From: Streptomyces sp. DH41
GTDB lineage: Bacteria > Actinomycetota > Actinomycetes > Streptomycetales > Streptomycetaceae
Direction of reading: 5' to 3'
Length of the DNA stretch: 64,000 nt
Assembly (NCBI RefSeq): GCF_029813785.1
Contig: NZ_JARVKY010000024.1
Span: forward strand, 80,463-144,462
The notes below the pieces were generated by a model, which searched no databases, was not told the origin of the DNA, and saw only the letters and a program-made list of their open reading frames with translations. Position numbers and translations under genes: made by a program. Positions 8,430 through 16,156 of the stretch are shown in pieces. Every line of letters begins with the position of its first letter. Positions within the stretch are counted from its first letter, which is position 1.

Positions 8430-9098
8430 TCACGCGTCGGCGGGAGCCTCGGCCTGCACCTCGGCAGGAGCCTCGGCTTCCACGTCGTCGTCGGACTCCG
8501 CGGCGTTCTGCGACTTGCCGGGGTTGGCCTTCGCGTCCGCCTTGCGGGCTTCCTGCGCCTGGCGAGCCTCGGCCATCGCCTCGGTCTTCTTCTTGTGCGG
8601 ACCGAGGACCATGATCATGTTCCGGCCGTCCTGCTTCGGGTTCGACTCGATGAACCCGAGGTCGGCCACGTCCTCCGCGAGACGCTGCAGCAGTCGGTAG
8701 CCGAGCTCCGGCCGGGACTGCTCGCGACCACGGAACATGATCGTGATCTTGACCTTGTCGCCCTGCTTGAGGAACCGGACGACGTGACCCTTCTTGGTGT
8801 CATAGTCGTGCGGGTCGATCTTCGGCCGGAGCTTCATCTCCTTGATGACCGTGTGCGCCTGGTTCTTGCGCGCCTCACGGGCCTTCATGGCCGACTCGTA
8901 CTTGAACTTCCCGTAGTCCATGAGCTTGCACACGGGCGGACGGGCGTTCGCCGCGACCTCGACGAGATCGAGGTCGTACTCCTGCGCAAGCTCCAGGGCC
9001 TTGGCAAGCGGGACAATCCCGACCTGCTCGCCGCTGGGACCGACAAGTCGCACCTCGGGAACGCGAATCCGGTCGTTGATGCGGGGCTCGGCGCTGAT
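8430..9098 (-). CDS. infC: Translation initiation factor IF-3 (AUC start)
   Basis: The mature-type sequence ISAEPRINDRIRVPEVRLVG begins at an ATC codon (9096-9098), preceded by a textbook ribosome site, GAGGAGG, four bases upstream. No ATG, GTG or TTG lies in frame nearby; the long upstream frame is intergenic. An AUC start fits the rare initiators (AUU/AUC/AUA) that let IF-3 autoregulate its own synthesis in other bacteria. The 222-residue protein has the N-domain, the linker with YGKFKYE, and the C-domain with KIDPHDYDTKKGHV and IMFRGREQ. The acidic Ala/Glu-rich tail (AESDDDVEAEAPAEV) is typical of Streptomyces. It binds the 30S subunit and controls start-codon fidelity. Confidence 0.95.
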   Translation of the reverse strand: MSAEPRINDRIRVPEVRLVGPSGEQVGIVPLAKALELAQEYDLDLVEVAANARPPVCKLMDYGKFKYESAMKAREARKNQAHTVIKEMKLRPKIDPHDYDTKKGHVVRFLKQGDKVKITIMFRGREQSRPELGYRLLQRLAEDVADLGFIESNPKQDGRNMIMVLGPHKKKTEAMAEARQAQEARKADAKANPGKSQNAAESDDDVEAEAPAEVQAEAPADA

Positions 9099-9406
9099 GG
9101 ATCCTCCTCGGTAGCACCACGCGACGGTCTGGCGGACAGCCGCGTAACGTCTGTGTTCGATAGACCTAACCGCGCCGGCGCAACAAAAATGCCCCGGACG
9201 ATCACAGGCGGGGCTCCTCGGACTACTACCGGAGCACCGCCGCGATGGCCGCGGGGCGCGATTTCGGGCCGGTCGCCGCCGCTGGGACGGGACCGCCTGA
9301 CCGGTGACCCGCCGTCCGTGGGACGGCCAGGTGGGAGTTCGGAGCCTCCACTTGTGGGCCGGGCTCGCTGCCGTGGGGGCGTGCGTGTCCGACCGGTCGT
9401 TACACA

Positions 9407-9436
9407 AGGTTAGCAGCTCCGGAACGCGTGCGCTAA
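9407..9436 (-). promoter_or_regulatory. Candidate infC promoter inside an inverted repeat (possibly divergent)
   Basis: On the minus strand TTAGCG (9431-9436), 18 bp, then TAACCT (9407-9412) makes a plausible vegetative promoter. It would give a roughly 300-nt infC leader. The elements coincide with a 7-bp inverted repeat GGTTAGC/GCTAACC (9408-9414, 9432-9438), so a mirror-image promoter, TTAGCA-18-TAACCG, faces the DUF1844 gene. The leader between 9099 and 9400 holds a 7-bp hairpin at 9311-9327 and otherwise no feature I recognise. Confidence 0.35.
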
Positions 9437-9497
9437 CCGGTGTCGCCCGCCCCTCCTGCTGTCAAGAGTGCCGGTGCGGGGCCCTATCGTGTGCGGC

Positions 9498-9854
9498 ATG
9501 AGTGAGACCCCTCCTGAGACGCCCGACTTCGACGCCATGACCCGCGACATCGCCGAGGTCCCGGCGGTCGAGGTGATCGTGACGGTCGCCGTCAACCTGA
9601 TGAGCGCCGCCGCCGTGAAGCTGGGCCTGACCGAGGAGGGCGAGTCGCACAAGGACCTGGACGAGGCCCGCAAGCTGGTGCACGCGCTGGCCGGTCTGCT
9701 CGACGCGACGGCGACCGAGATCAGTTCCTTCCACGCGGCTCCGCTGCGCGACGGCCTGAAGTCGCTCCAGCTGGCCTTCCGCGAGGCGTCGCTCGTCCCG
9801 GACGAGCCGGGCCAGGGTCCGGGCGAGAAGTACACCGGCCCGATCTACGGCTGA
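9498..9854 (+). CDS. DUF1844 family protein
   Basis: The chosen ATG gives 118 residues starting MSETPPETPDFDAMTRDIA. The sequence PAVEVIVTVAVNLMSAAAVKLGL and the following LDEARKLVHALAGLLD are characteristic of DUF1844, an all-helical family usually linked to infC in actinobacteria. No catalytic residue is evident and the function is unknown. It is divergent from infC with about 400 bp between. Its 3' end overlaps the convergent SseB-like gene by 10 bp. Confidence 0.88.
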   Translation: MSETPPETPDFDAMTRDIAEVPAVEVIVTVAVNLMSAAAVKLGLTEEGESHKDLDEARKLVHALAGLLDATATEISSFHAAPLRDGLKSLQLAFREASLVPDEPGQGPGEKYTGPIYG

Positions 9855-9880
9855 GCCGTCGTCTCTACGGCTGAGCCGTC
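9844..9880. repeat. 17-bp direct repeat at convergent gene ends
   Basis: tctacggctgagccgtc occurs at 9844-9860 and again at 9864-9880, a 20-bp period. The first copy holds the stop codons of both convergent genes (TGA at 9852-9854 on plus, TAG at 9845-9847 on minus). The second copy encodes the penultimate residues of the SseB-like protein. Confidence 0.85.
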
Positions 9881-10651
9881 ATCGTGACCGTCGGCGTCAC
9901 CGTCTGAGCTGACCCAGAGCTGATCCCGCACGTACAAGGGCTCGCCCGGCGGCGTCGCCCCGGCCGGCAGCAGTGCCAGGTCGAGGCCGCGCTCCAGGCG
10001 GGCCCTCAGCGTTTCGTCGGCGGCCAGTCGCCCGGCGACGTCCCGGGCGGCCTTCGCCCCGTCCACCGCGGGGTCCAGGAGCAGCGCCAGCGTGCCGTCC
10101 GCCGGTCCCGGCCCGAGGTGCGCGCGGAGCACGGCCGGCTCGGCGGCCACGGCGGCGCGTACGGCCCGGGTGACGGCCGGGTCGGCGAGCGGATCGGTCG
10201 TCGTACGGCCCTCGGCCAGCGCCAGCAGCACCTTTCCGGTCAGCTCGAACGGCACCGGCCCGGCCAGGTCCAGTACGACCGTGTCCGCCTTCTCGTGCGC
10301 GGCGGCCCGCAACGCCTGGTGCACGGGTACGGCGACGGGGCGGGCGCCGGGGTCCCAGCGGGCGAGCGAGTCGGTGGACGTGAAGGCGGGCAGGGCGGTA
10401 CGGCCGCCGGCCTTCAGGGTCGGCACCGCCATGTCGCTCGTCTTCTCGCGGCGCAGCCCGTTCTCGTCCTCTTCGACCTCACCGAGGACGGCCACGACCG
10501 GCACGAGCAGCCGGGCCCCCTTCAGCGCTTCCAGCACGGGCGCCAGAGCGGTGCGGTCCTCGGCCCAGGCGGCGAGCGCCGCGCTCAGCCGGGGGTCGGC
10601 GGAGCCGTCGTCGTCGGAGTAGCCGGAGTCGGGGATGTTCTTGTTCGCCAC
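9845..10651 (-). CDS. SseB-like protein
   Basis: Starting at GTG (10651, weak GGGGA upstream) this gives 268 residues beginning with (V)ANKNIPDSGYSDDDGS. It has the SseB N-terminal pattern: a short set of helices, then RLLVPVVAVLGE, a lysine/glutamate linker, and TALPAFTSTDSLARW (residues ~30-115). The C-terminal half resembles the SseB_C-type region. In enterobacteria SseB was tied to serine sensitivity; in actinobacteria the role is unknown. It lies convergent to the DUF1844 gene and back-to-back with the hydrolase gene (94 bp between starts). Confidence 0.8.
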   Translation of the reverse strand: MANKNIPDSGYSDDDGSADPRLSAALAAWAEDRTALAPVLEALKGARLLVPVVAVLGEVEEDENGLRREKTSDMAVPTLKAGGRTALPAFTSTDSLARWDPGARPVAVPVHQALRAAAHEKADTVVLDLAGPVPFELTGKVLLALAEGRTTTDPLADPAVTRAVRAAVAAEPAVLRAHLGPGPADGTLALLLDPAVDGAKAARDVAGRLAADETLRARLERGLDLALLPAGATPPGEPLYVRDQLWVSSDGDADGHDDGSAVETTAQP

Positions 10652-10744
10652 GGTCCCCGAGCCTATCGGGGGGCGCACGCGCGCCCGGGTGCGGGCGGCG
10701 TCGTATCGTCGTCGGCCTCGGTACCCGTGGGCGGGGAGGCATCG

Positions 10745-11527
10745 GTGGAGACGGTCGGGCCGGTAGTGGACCGCGACGCGCTGCTGGCCGCGGCCATGGC
10801 GCCGGTGGCCGTGGCGGACGGCGTCGAGGTGTCGGTGGCGGTGCTCGACGCGGCCTCGGGCGAGAGCGCCTCGCATGGCGCGGGTGTCTTCGACACGGCG
10901 AGCATCGTCAAGGTCGACATCCTGGCGGCGCTGTTGCTGGCGGCGCAGGACGCGGGGCGGGTCCTGACTTCCGAGGAGAAGGCGTACGCGCTCGCCATGA
11001 TCGGAAACAGCGACAACGACCCGGCGTCGGCGCTGTGGCGGGCCATCGGGACGGCGGACGGGCTCGACGCCGCGAACAGACGCTTCGGGCTCACGGGAAC
11101 CGAGGGCGGGGACGGCCCGCTGTGGGGGCTGACGCAGACCACGGCCGCCGACCAGGTCGCGCTGCTGCGCCAGGTGTTCCTGGCGGACGGCTCGGTACTG
11201 AGCGCGGCCTCACGGGCGTACGTGCGGGGGCTGATGGGGCGGATCGCCGACGGTCAGCGGTGGGGGGTGTCGGCGGCGGCCGACGGGGGTGACGGTGCGG
11301 CGTGGGCGCTGAAGAACGGCTGGCTGCGGCGCGGCACCACCGGGCTGTGGGTGGTCAACAGCATCGGGCGGGTCACGTCGGGTGGCCGTGACCACCTGCT
11401 GGCGGTGCTGTCTCGGGGCAGCGCGACCCTGGCGGAGGGGGTCTCACTGACCGAGGCGGCGGCGAAGGCGGCGGTGTCCGTGTTCGCCGGGGCGGACGGC
11501 GGCGGCCGGGGACGGAAGTCGTCGTAG
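10745..11527 (+). CDS. Serine hydrolase of the class A beta-lactamase fold
   Basis: The GTG at 10745 follows GGGGAGG at good spacing, giving 260 residues without a signal peptide. The nucleophile motif is S53-I-V-K56, the second motif S89-D-N91, and K190-N-G192 stands in place of KTG. These three define the beta-lactamase/DD-peptidase fold. The Glu166-type omega-loop glutamate of true class A beta-lactamases is not evident, so a penicillin-recognising or esterase role is more likely than resistance. The lack of an export signal suggests cytoplasmic action. Its last codons lie inside a 70-bp duplication. Confidence 0.75.
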   Translation: METVGPVVDRDALLAAAMAPVAVADGVEVSVAVLDAASGESASHGAGVFDTASIVKVDILAALLLAAQDAGRVLTSEEKAYALAMIGNSDNDPASALWRAIGTADGLDAANRRFGLTGTEGGDGPLWGLTQTTAADQVALLRQVFLADGSVLSAASRAYVRGLMGRIADGQRWGVSAAADGGDGAAWALKNGWLRRGTTGLWVVNSIGRVTSGGRDHLLAVLSRGSATLAEGVSLTEAAAKAAVSVFAGADGGGRGRKSS

Positions 11528-11634
11528 CGGGCGGCGGCGCACGCGGTCAGAAGTCGTCGTAGCGGACGGCGGCGGCCGGGGACGGAAGTCGTCGTAGCGG
11601 GCGGCGGCGCACGCGGTCAGAAGTCGTCGTAGCG
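11492..11634. repeat. 70-bp tandem duplication covering two convergent 3' ends
   Basis: The 73 bp at 11492-11564 are identical to 11562-11634, a period of 70 bp. The first copy encodes the last residues and stop of the plus-strand hydrolase. The second encodes the last residues (RYDDF) and stop of the minus-strand protease. Each copy also contains a silent version of the other gene's terminus, so the duplication arose at an overlapping or abutting tail-to-tail junction. Confidence 0.95.
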
Positions 11635-12843
11635 TTCGCGGCGGCCCCGCCACAGGACGACGGCCGCGACGATCATGACGCCGCCCGCGCCGCCGGCCAG
11701 CGGGGCCGCCCAGGCCGACGTGTCGTCGTCGGAGGCGGGGGCGTCCGGGCCGGAGCCGAAGTACTCCTCGCCGTACGCCGCCGCCTTCAGTCCCTCGGGC
11801 TTCAGGCGTCCGGCCGCCTCGATGGCGGCGGCGGGGTCGACGAAGCCGTAGCCGCGGGAGTCGTCGCGGCCCTTGGCGGGGGCGTTGCGGGCCGTGTCCT
11901 CCAGGACGCTCTTGACCTGGGCCGGGGTGAGGTCCGGATGGGCCGACTTCACCAGGGCGGCGGCACCCGAGACGAAGGCGGAGGCGGCGCTGGTGCCCCA
12001 GCCCTCGTAGTACCGGTGGTCGGGGTCGGCGATGATCACGTCGACGCCGGGTGCGCTGACCGTGGCGTACCAGCGGCGGGTGGAGAAGGAGGCGCGGGTT
12101 CCGTAGCGGTCGACCGCGGTCGCGGCGATCACGCCCGGGTAGGCGGCCGGGTAGGAGATGTGGTCGCCCTTCTCGCCGCCGTTGCCGGCCGAGGCGACGA
12201 CGACCACGCCCTTCTTCAGCGCGTACTGGATGGCCTCGTCCTCGGCGGGTTCGGGGTGGGCGGAGGCGGAGTCGTCGCCGAGGGAGAGGTTGACGATGTC
12301 GGCGCCGTGGTCGGCGGCCCAGCGGATGCCCTCGGCGAGGGCGTTGCCGCGGGTCTTGCGGGCCTTGGCGCGGGAGTCGTCGCCGTCCTCCAGGATCACG
12401 CGCAGCGGCAGTATCTTCGCCTGGGGGGCGATGCCCATGACCCCCTCGGAGTCGCCGGGCCCGTGGCCGTGACCGGCGATGATCCCGGCCATGGCGGTGC
12501 CGTGCCGGGCCCATTCACGGTCGCCCTCGCTCGCGCCGAAGCCGACCAGGTCCTTGCCGGGAAGGACATTGCCGGCCAGATCGGGGTGGTCGGCCTCGAC
12601 GCCGGTGTCCAGGACGGCGACGGTGACGCCGGCGCCCTTGGTGGTGCGCCATGCCTCCTGGGTGTGCATGGCGTCCAGGGCCCACTGCTGGGCGCGGATG
12701 CCGTCGGCGTGCGCGGCGGGTGCCGGGACGAGGACGAGGGCGGCGGCGAGGAGGAGGCTCAGGGCCGCTGTCCTGCGGGTCCGGGTCCCGGCGGTGTTCA
12801 CGACGGTGCCGATGGGGTGCACGACGGTGCCGATGGGTTTCAC
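11617..12843 (-). CDS. Membrane-anchored subtilisin-like protease (mycosin-like)
   Basis: Starting at a GTG (12843) that overlaps the upstream stop by 4 bp, the protein has 408 residues. A signal sequence (RRTAALSLLLAAALVLVPA, ending AHA) is followed by an S8 catalytic domain: Asp79 in AVLDTGVEADHPDL, His114 in RHGTAMAG, oxyanion Asn221 in SAGNGG, and Ser285 in GTSAAS. A C-terminal transmembrane helix (about 385-400, GGAGGVMIVAAVVLW) ends in RGRRERYDDF. This layout matches mycosins of type VII secretion. The first 20 bp are repeated (VKPIGTV/VHPIGTV), so the true start may be one of two later GTGs. It is coupled to the upstream repeat-rich membrane protein. Confidence 0.87.
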   Translation of the reverse strand: MKPIGTVVHPIGTVVNTAGTRTRRTAALSLLLAAALVLVPAPAAHADGIRAQQWALDAMHTQEAWRTTKGAGVTVAVLDTGVEADHPDLAGNVLPGKDLVGFGASEGDREWARHGTAMAGIIAGHGHGPGDSEGVMGIAPQAKILPLRVILEDGDDSRAKARKTRGNALAEGIRWAADHGADIVNLSLGDDSASAHPEPAEDEAIQYALKKGVVVVASAGNGGEKGDHISYPAAYPGVIAATAVDRYGTRASFSTRRWYATVSAPGVDVIIADPDHRYYEGWGTSAASAFVSGAAALVKSAHPDLTPAQVKSVLEDTARNAPAKGRDDSRGYGFVDPAAAIEAAGRLKPEGLKAAAYGEEYFGSGPDAPASDDDTSAWAAPLAGGAGGVMIVAAVVLWRGRRERYDDF

Positions 12844-14636
12844 GACGGGTGCTCCGTGGCCGGGCCGACGTTCTTGCGCAGGGCGCGTTCGACGCGGTCG
12901 GCGAGGCCCCGCGCCTCGTGGCCGAGGCCGGCCTGGGCGGGGGCCGAGGTGGCGCCGGGCTCCATGGCCTCCTCGGCGGGTTCCGGCTCGTCGACGGCGC
13001 GGCCGTCGGCCCAGCCGGAGACGGCGTAGACGACGACGGGGGCGTCGGTGAGGACGGAGACGGTCCACGCGGCCCGCTGCCGGGCGCCGAAGCCGGCGGC
13101 GGCGGTGTCCTTCGCGGCGTACGGCAGCGGCATGAGGTCGGCGCGGCGGCCCAGGCCCTCCTTCTCGAACCTTCCCGCCAGTGAGGTCATGGCGGCGGCG
13201 TCGGCCTTGGCGAAGAGCAGGCCCACGGTGGTGACGTAGCTCTGGGTGGCGTCGGTGTAGGTGGCGCGCAGCAGGCGCCGGCAGCCGGCCGGCTCGAGCA
13301 CCTTGGCCAGCAGCGGGTCGAAGGCGCGCTCGCAGCCGCTGTCGGGGGCGACGGCGACCCGTGTCCAGGTGCGGTCGGCGCCGCCGGGCCCGGCGCCCTG
13401 CCCCTGCACGGTGGGCGGGAACAGCCGGTCGACCGGGACGCTGTGCCACAGCCCCGCGGCCTCGGTGAACGCACTGCGCGCGCCGCCGTCCCCGGAGTCG
13501 CCGGCGAGCCAGCTGCCGGTGACGGCACCGGTGACGAGTCCCATGCCGAGCACGAGGCAGACGGCCGCGGCGACGGCCTGGGGCCGCAGCCGCCCACCGA
13601 GCGGACGCGGCCGGGCGAGCCCGTCGTACCCCTCGGGCTCCCCGAACGACACACGTGGCCGCCCGTCACCGGACACCACGGGGGCGCTCCAGGACAGGGC
13701 GGGGTCGGGAGCGCCCACGGAGCCGGCCGACGACTCGGCCGCCGGCCGCCCCTTCTGCCCCGGCTCCTGCCGCTCCCACTCCGGTTCCCGCTCCCACTCC
13801 GGTTCCCGCACCGGCTCCGGCACCGGCTCCGGAGGGATCGGCCGGAGGCGTCTGGTCGTCTCGGACGGGGTCTCCGCGGGGACGCCGGGGCGGTGGCCGG
13901 GAGGACCGGCCGGACGCCGCGGCGGTTCCGCCTGCGAGGCGGTGTCTCCAGGCGGGCAGTTCGCGGGGGCGCCCGTACGGTGTGGCGGGGACCCGGTGGT
14001 GCGGGCCGCCTGTGACCGACCGCTCTCGCCCGGGGCCTGGTGGCCGACGGCCGGCGGGGCGTCGGGGAAGCGGGCGGAGGCGCGCGGTGGCGGGGGCGCG
14101 GGGTCGGTGACGCGGGAGCGGGCGGAACGGAATCGCGGGGAGGGCGGCCGGGCGTTCCCCAGGGCTCCGTCCTCGCCCGCCGCCGGCGTCGGCGCGGGGC
14201 GTGGCGGGGCGGCAGGGCGTGGCGGGGTGTCCGGGCGTGGCGGGACGGCCGGGCGGGCCGGCGCACCAGGGCGCGCGTCGGCGCGCGGGGGCGTGCCTGG
14301 GCGGGACGGTGTACCGGGGCGCACGTCGGTGCCGGGGGGCACGTCGGTGCCGGGGGGCACGTCGGCGGCGGGGGGCACGTCGGCGGCGGGGGGCACGTCG
14401 GCGGCGCGACGAGACGGCACGTCGGCGCGAAAGGGCGTGTCCGGGCGAGGGGGCGTGTCCGGGCGCGAGGGCGTGTCCGGGCGCGAGGGCGTGTCCGGGC
14501 GCGAGGGCGTGTCCGGGCGCGAGGGCGTGTCCGGGCGCGGCGGGGTGCCGGTGGCCGGGAGGGTGTCGGGGCGAGGTGGGGTCGAGGGGTGCGGGTGGTG
14601 CGGGGGGAGGGAGGCGCGGCGCGCTTCCGTGCTCAT
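12840..14636 (-). CDS. Proline-rich-repeat single-pass membrane protein
   Basis: The ATG at 14636 (preceded by GGGGGG) gives 598 residues. Residues ~20-150 are Pro-rich tandem repeats: six or more TPSRPD hexapeptides, then VPPAAD/VPPGTD units. A disordered Pro/Arg/Glu-rich stretch runs to ~350 (REPEWEREPEWERQE). One transmembrane helix lies at about 357-384 (AVAAAVCLVLGMGLVTGAVT). An outer domain of ~210 residues carries paired cysteines (DSGCERAF, AGCRRLL). I do not recognise a domain family. The stop overlaps the protease start (GTGA), so the two are co-translated, suggesting the protease processes or is positioned by this protein. Confidence 0.8.
   Translation of the reverse strand: MSTEARRASLPPHHPHPSTPPRPDTLPATGTPPRPDTPSRPDTPSRPDTPSRPDTPSRPDTPPRPDTPFRADVPSRRAADVPPAADVPPAADVPPGTDVPPGTDVRPGTPSRPGTPPRADARPGAPARPAVPPRPDTPPRPAAPPRPAPTPAAGEDGALGNARPPSPRFRSARSRVTDPAPPPPRASARFPDAPPAVGHQAPGESGRSQAARTTGSPPHRTGAPANCPPGDTASQAEPPRRPAGPPGHRPGVPAETPSETTRRLRPIPPEPVPEPVREPEWEREPEWERQEPGQKGRPAAESSAGSVGAPDPALSWSAPVVSGDGRPRVSFGEPEGYDGLARPRPLGGRLRPQAVAAAVCLVLGMGLVTGAVTGSWLAGDSGDGGARSAFTEAAGLWHSVPVDRLFPPTVQGQGAGPGGADRTWTRVAVAPDSGCERAFDPLLAKVLEPAGCRRLLRATYTDATQSYVTTVGLLFAKADAAAMTSLAGRFEKEGLGRRADLMPLPYAAKDTAAAGFGARQRAAWTVSVLTDAPVVVYAVSGWADGRAVDEPEPAEEAMEPGATSAPAQAGLGHEARGLADRVERALRKNVGPATEHPS
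14433..14540. repeat. 18-bp in-frame tandem repeat
   Basis: Six head-to-tail units of gggcgtgtccgggcgcga (last base and one internal variant differ) encode TPSRPD repeats on the minus strand. A second 18-bp repeat family (about 14330-14405) encodes VPPAAD/VPPGTD. Near-identity at silent positions points to recent slippage expansion. Confidence 0.9.
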
Positions 14637-14921
14637 GCACCCCCCGTTTCCTCGGGCCCGGGCCGTTCTCCGACGCGGGCCGGTGATGTGGTCTCCTGGC
14701 CCGGCCCGGCGCGGACCGATCCGTCCCCGGGCACGCATACCCGCACGGGCCGACCGCCATCCCGGCGAGGCCCCGGAGCCCCGCCGCCCGGGCCGTCGCG
14801 CCGTGCGTGCGCGTCACTCTACGGCGTGACCCCACCCGGCGGGGAACCAGTCCGCGCGCCCGTGGCATTGGCCCGGAACGTCCCCCTACCCTGCGGTAAT
14901 CCTGTCTGGCAGGCTGCGTTC

Positions 14922-16124
14922 ATGACTGCGCGCGCCGCTGACCGGGCCCGTTACGACCGGGTCACCGCCCATCTGGACGCCCCTGTGGCGATCGTGGACC
15001 TGGAGGCCTTCGACGCCAACGCGGACGACCTGGTCCGCCGGGCCGGCGGGAAGCCGATCCGGGTCGCCAGCAAGTCCGTACGCTGCCGGGCCCTGCTCGA
15101 ACGCGCCCTGGCCAGGGACGGTTTCGCGGGCGTCATGTCGTTCACGCTGGCCGAGTCCCTGTGGCTGGCGCGCTCCGGATTCGAGGACATCCTCCTCGCC
15201 TATCCGTCGGCGGACCGCGCCCGGTACGCCGAGCTGACCGCCGACCCCAAGCTCGCCTCCGCCGTGACCGTGATGATCGACGACGCGGCGCAGCTGAACC
15301 TCATCGACGCCGCGCGCGACGGCGGCCGGGAAGTCGTGCGGGTCTGCCTGGAGTTGGACACCTCGCTGAGGCTGCTCGGCGGGCGGGTGCGGGTCGGGGC
15401 CCGGCGCTCCCCGCTGCACTCCCCCGCCCAGATCGCAGATCTGGCCCGTGCGGTGGCTCGCCGGCCGGGGTTCGAGGTCGTCGGCATCATGGCGTACGAG
15501 GGCCATGTCGCCGGGGTCGGGGACGCGGTGGCCGGCCGGCCGCTGCGGTCGCGGGCGGTGCGGCTGATGCAGGCCGCCGCCCGCCGGGAACTCGCCGAGC
15601 GGCGGGCCGCGGTGGTGCGGGCGGTCCGGGCCGTGGTGCCCGGCCTCGAGTTCGTCAACGGCGGCGGCACGGGCAGCGTGCAGCACACCGCAGCGGAGGA
15701 CGCGGTCACGGAGATCGCCGCCGGGTCCGGGCTGTACGTGCCACGGCTGTTCGACAACTACACGTCGTTCCGGGGCCGTCCGGCGGCCCTGTTCGCCCAG
15801 CCCGTCGTACGGCGGCCGGGGGTCGGGGTCGTGGCCGTCCTCGGCGGTGGCTATCCGGCCTCCGGCGCACCCGGCGCCGACCGGCTGCCGGTGCCGTATC
15901 TCCCCGAGGGGCTGCGCTACGACTCCCAGGAGGGCGCCGGCGAGGTGCAGACGCCGCTGATCGGATCGCCCGCCGACGACCTCCTCATCGGCGACAAGGT
16001 GTGGTTCCGGCACGCCAAGGCCGGTGAGCTGTGCGAGCGGTTCGACGCGCTGCACCTGGTGGAGGGGGACGCGGTGACGGCGTCGGTGCCGACGTACCGG
16101 GGCGAGGGACACGCCTTCCTGTAA
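14922..16124 (+). CDS. PLP-dependent alanine racemase-fold enzyme (amino-acid deaminase/aldolase type)
   Basis: The 400-residue protein starts MTARAADRARYDRVTAHLDA. The N-terminal Ala_racemase_N TIM barrel has the PLP lysine at K51 in RVASKSVR. HTAAEDAVTEIAAGSGLY and the D-serine-dehydratase-like C-terminal domain (VVAVLGGGYPASG, GDKVWFRHAKAGEL) follow. Family members include D-threonine aldolases, D-serine dehydratases and sugar-lactone-oxidase-linked deaminases; no substrate can be chosen from sequence alone. The metal ligands expected in the C-terminal domain (H-x-C type) are not evident; RHAKAGEL supplies the His. It diverges from the repeat-protein gene across a 285-bp spacer with no clear promoter. 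Confidence 0.82.
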   Translation: MTARAADRARYDRVTAHLDAPVAIVDLEAFDANADDLVRRAGGKPIRVASKSVRCRALLERALARDGFAGVMSFTLAESLWLARSGFEDILLAYPSADRARYAELTADPKLASAVTVMIDDAAQLNLIDAARDGGREVVRVCLELDTSLRLLGGRVRVGARRSPLHSPAQIADLARAVARRPGFEVVGIMAYEGHVAGVGDAVAGRPLRSRAVRLMQAAARRELAERRAAVVRAVRAVVPGLEFVNGGGTGSVQHTAAEDAVTEIAAGSGLYVPRLFDNYTSFRGRPAALFAQPVVRRPGVGVVAVLGGGYPASGAPGADRLPVPYLPEGLRYDSQEGAGEVQTPLIGSPADDLLIGDKVWFRHAKAGELCERFDALHLVEGDAVTASVPTYRGEGHAFL

Positions 16125-16156
16125 GGAGTGGCGCCCCTTCCTCGGCCCCGGCCTGG

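Noticed and set aside
10745..11527. True class A beta-lactamase
   Set aside because: No signal peptide, KNG instead of KTG, and no convincing omega-loop glutamate.
14433..14540. CRISPR array
   Set aside because: Units are contiguous without spacers and in frame with the protein.
14040..14921. N-terminal extension of the alanine-racemase-fold gene
   Set aside because: It is antisense to the repeat protein; GC-rich low-complexity sequence and the alignment start support 14922.
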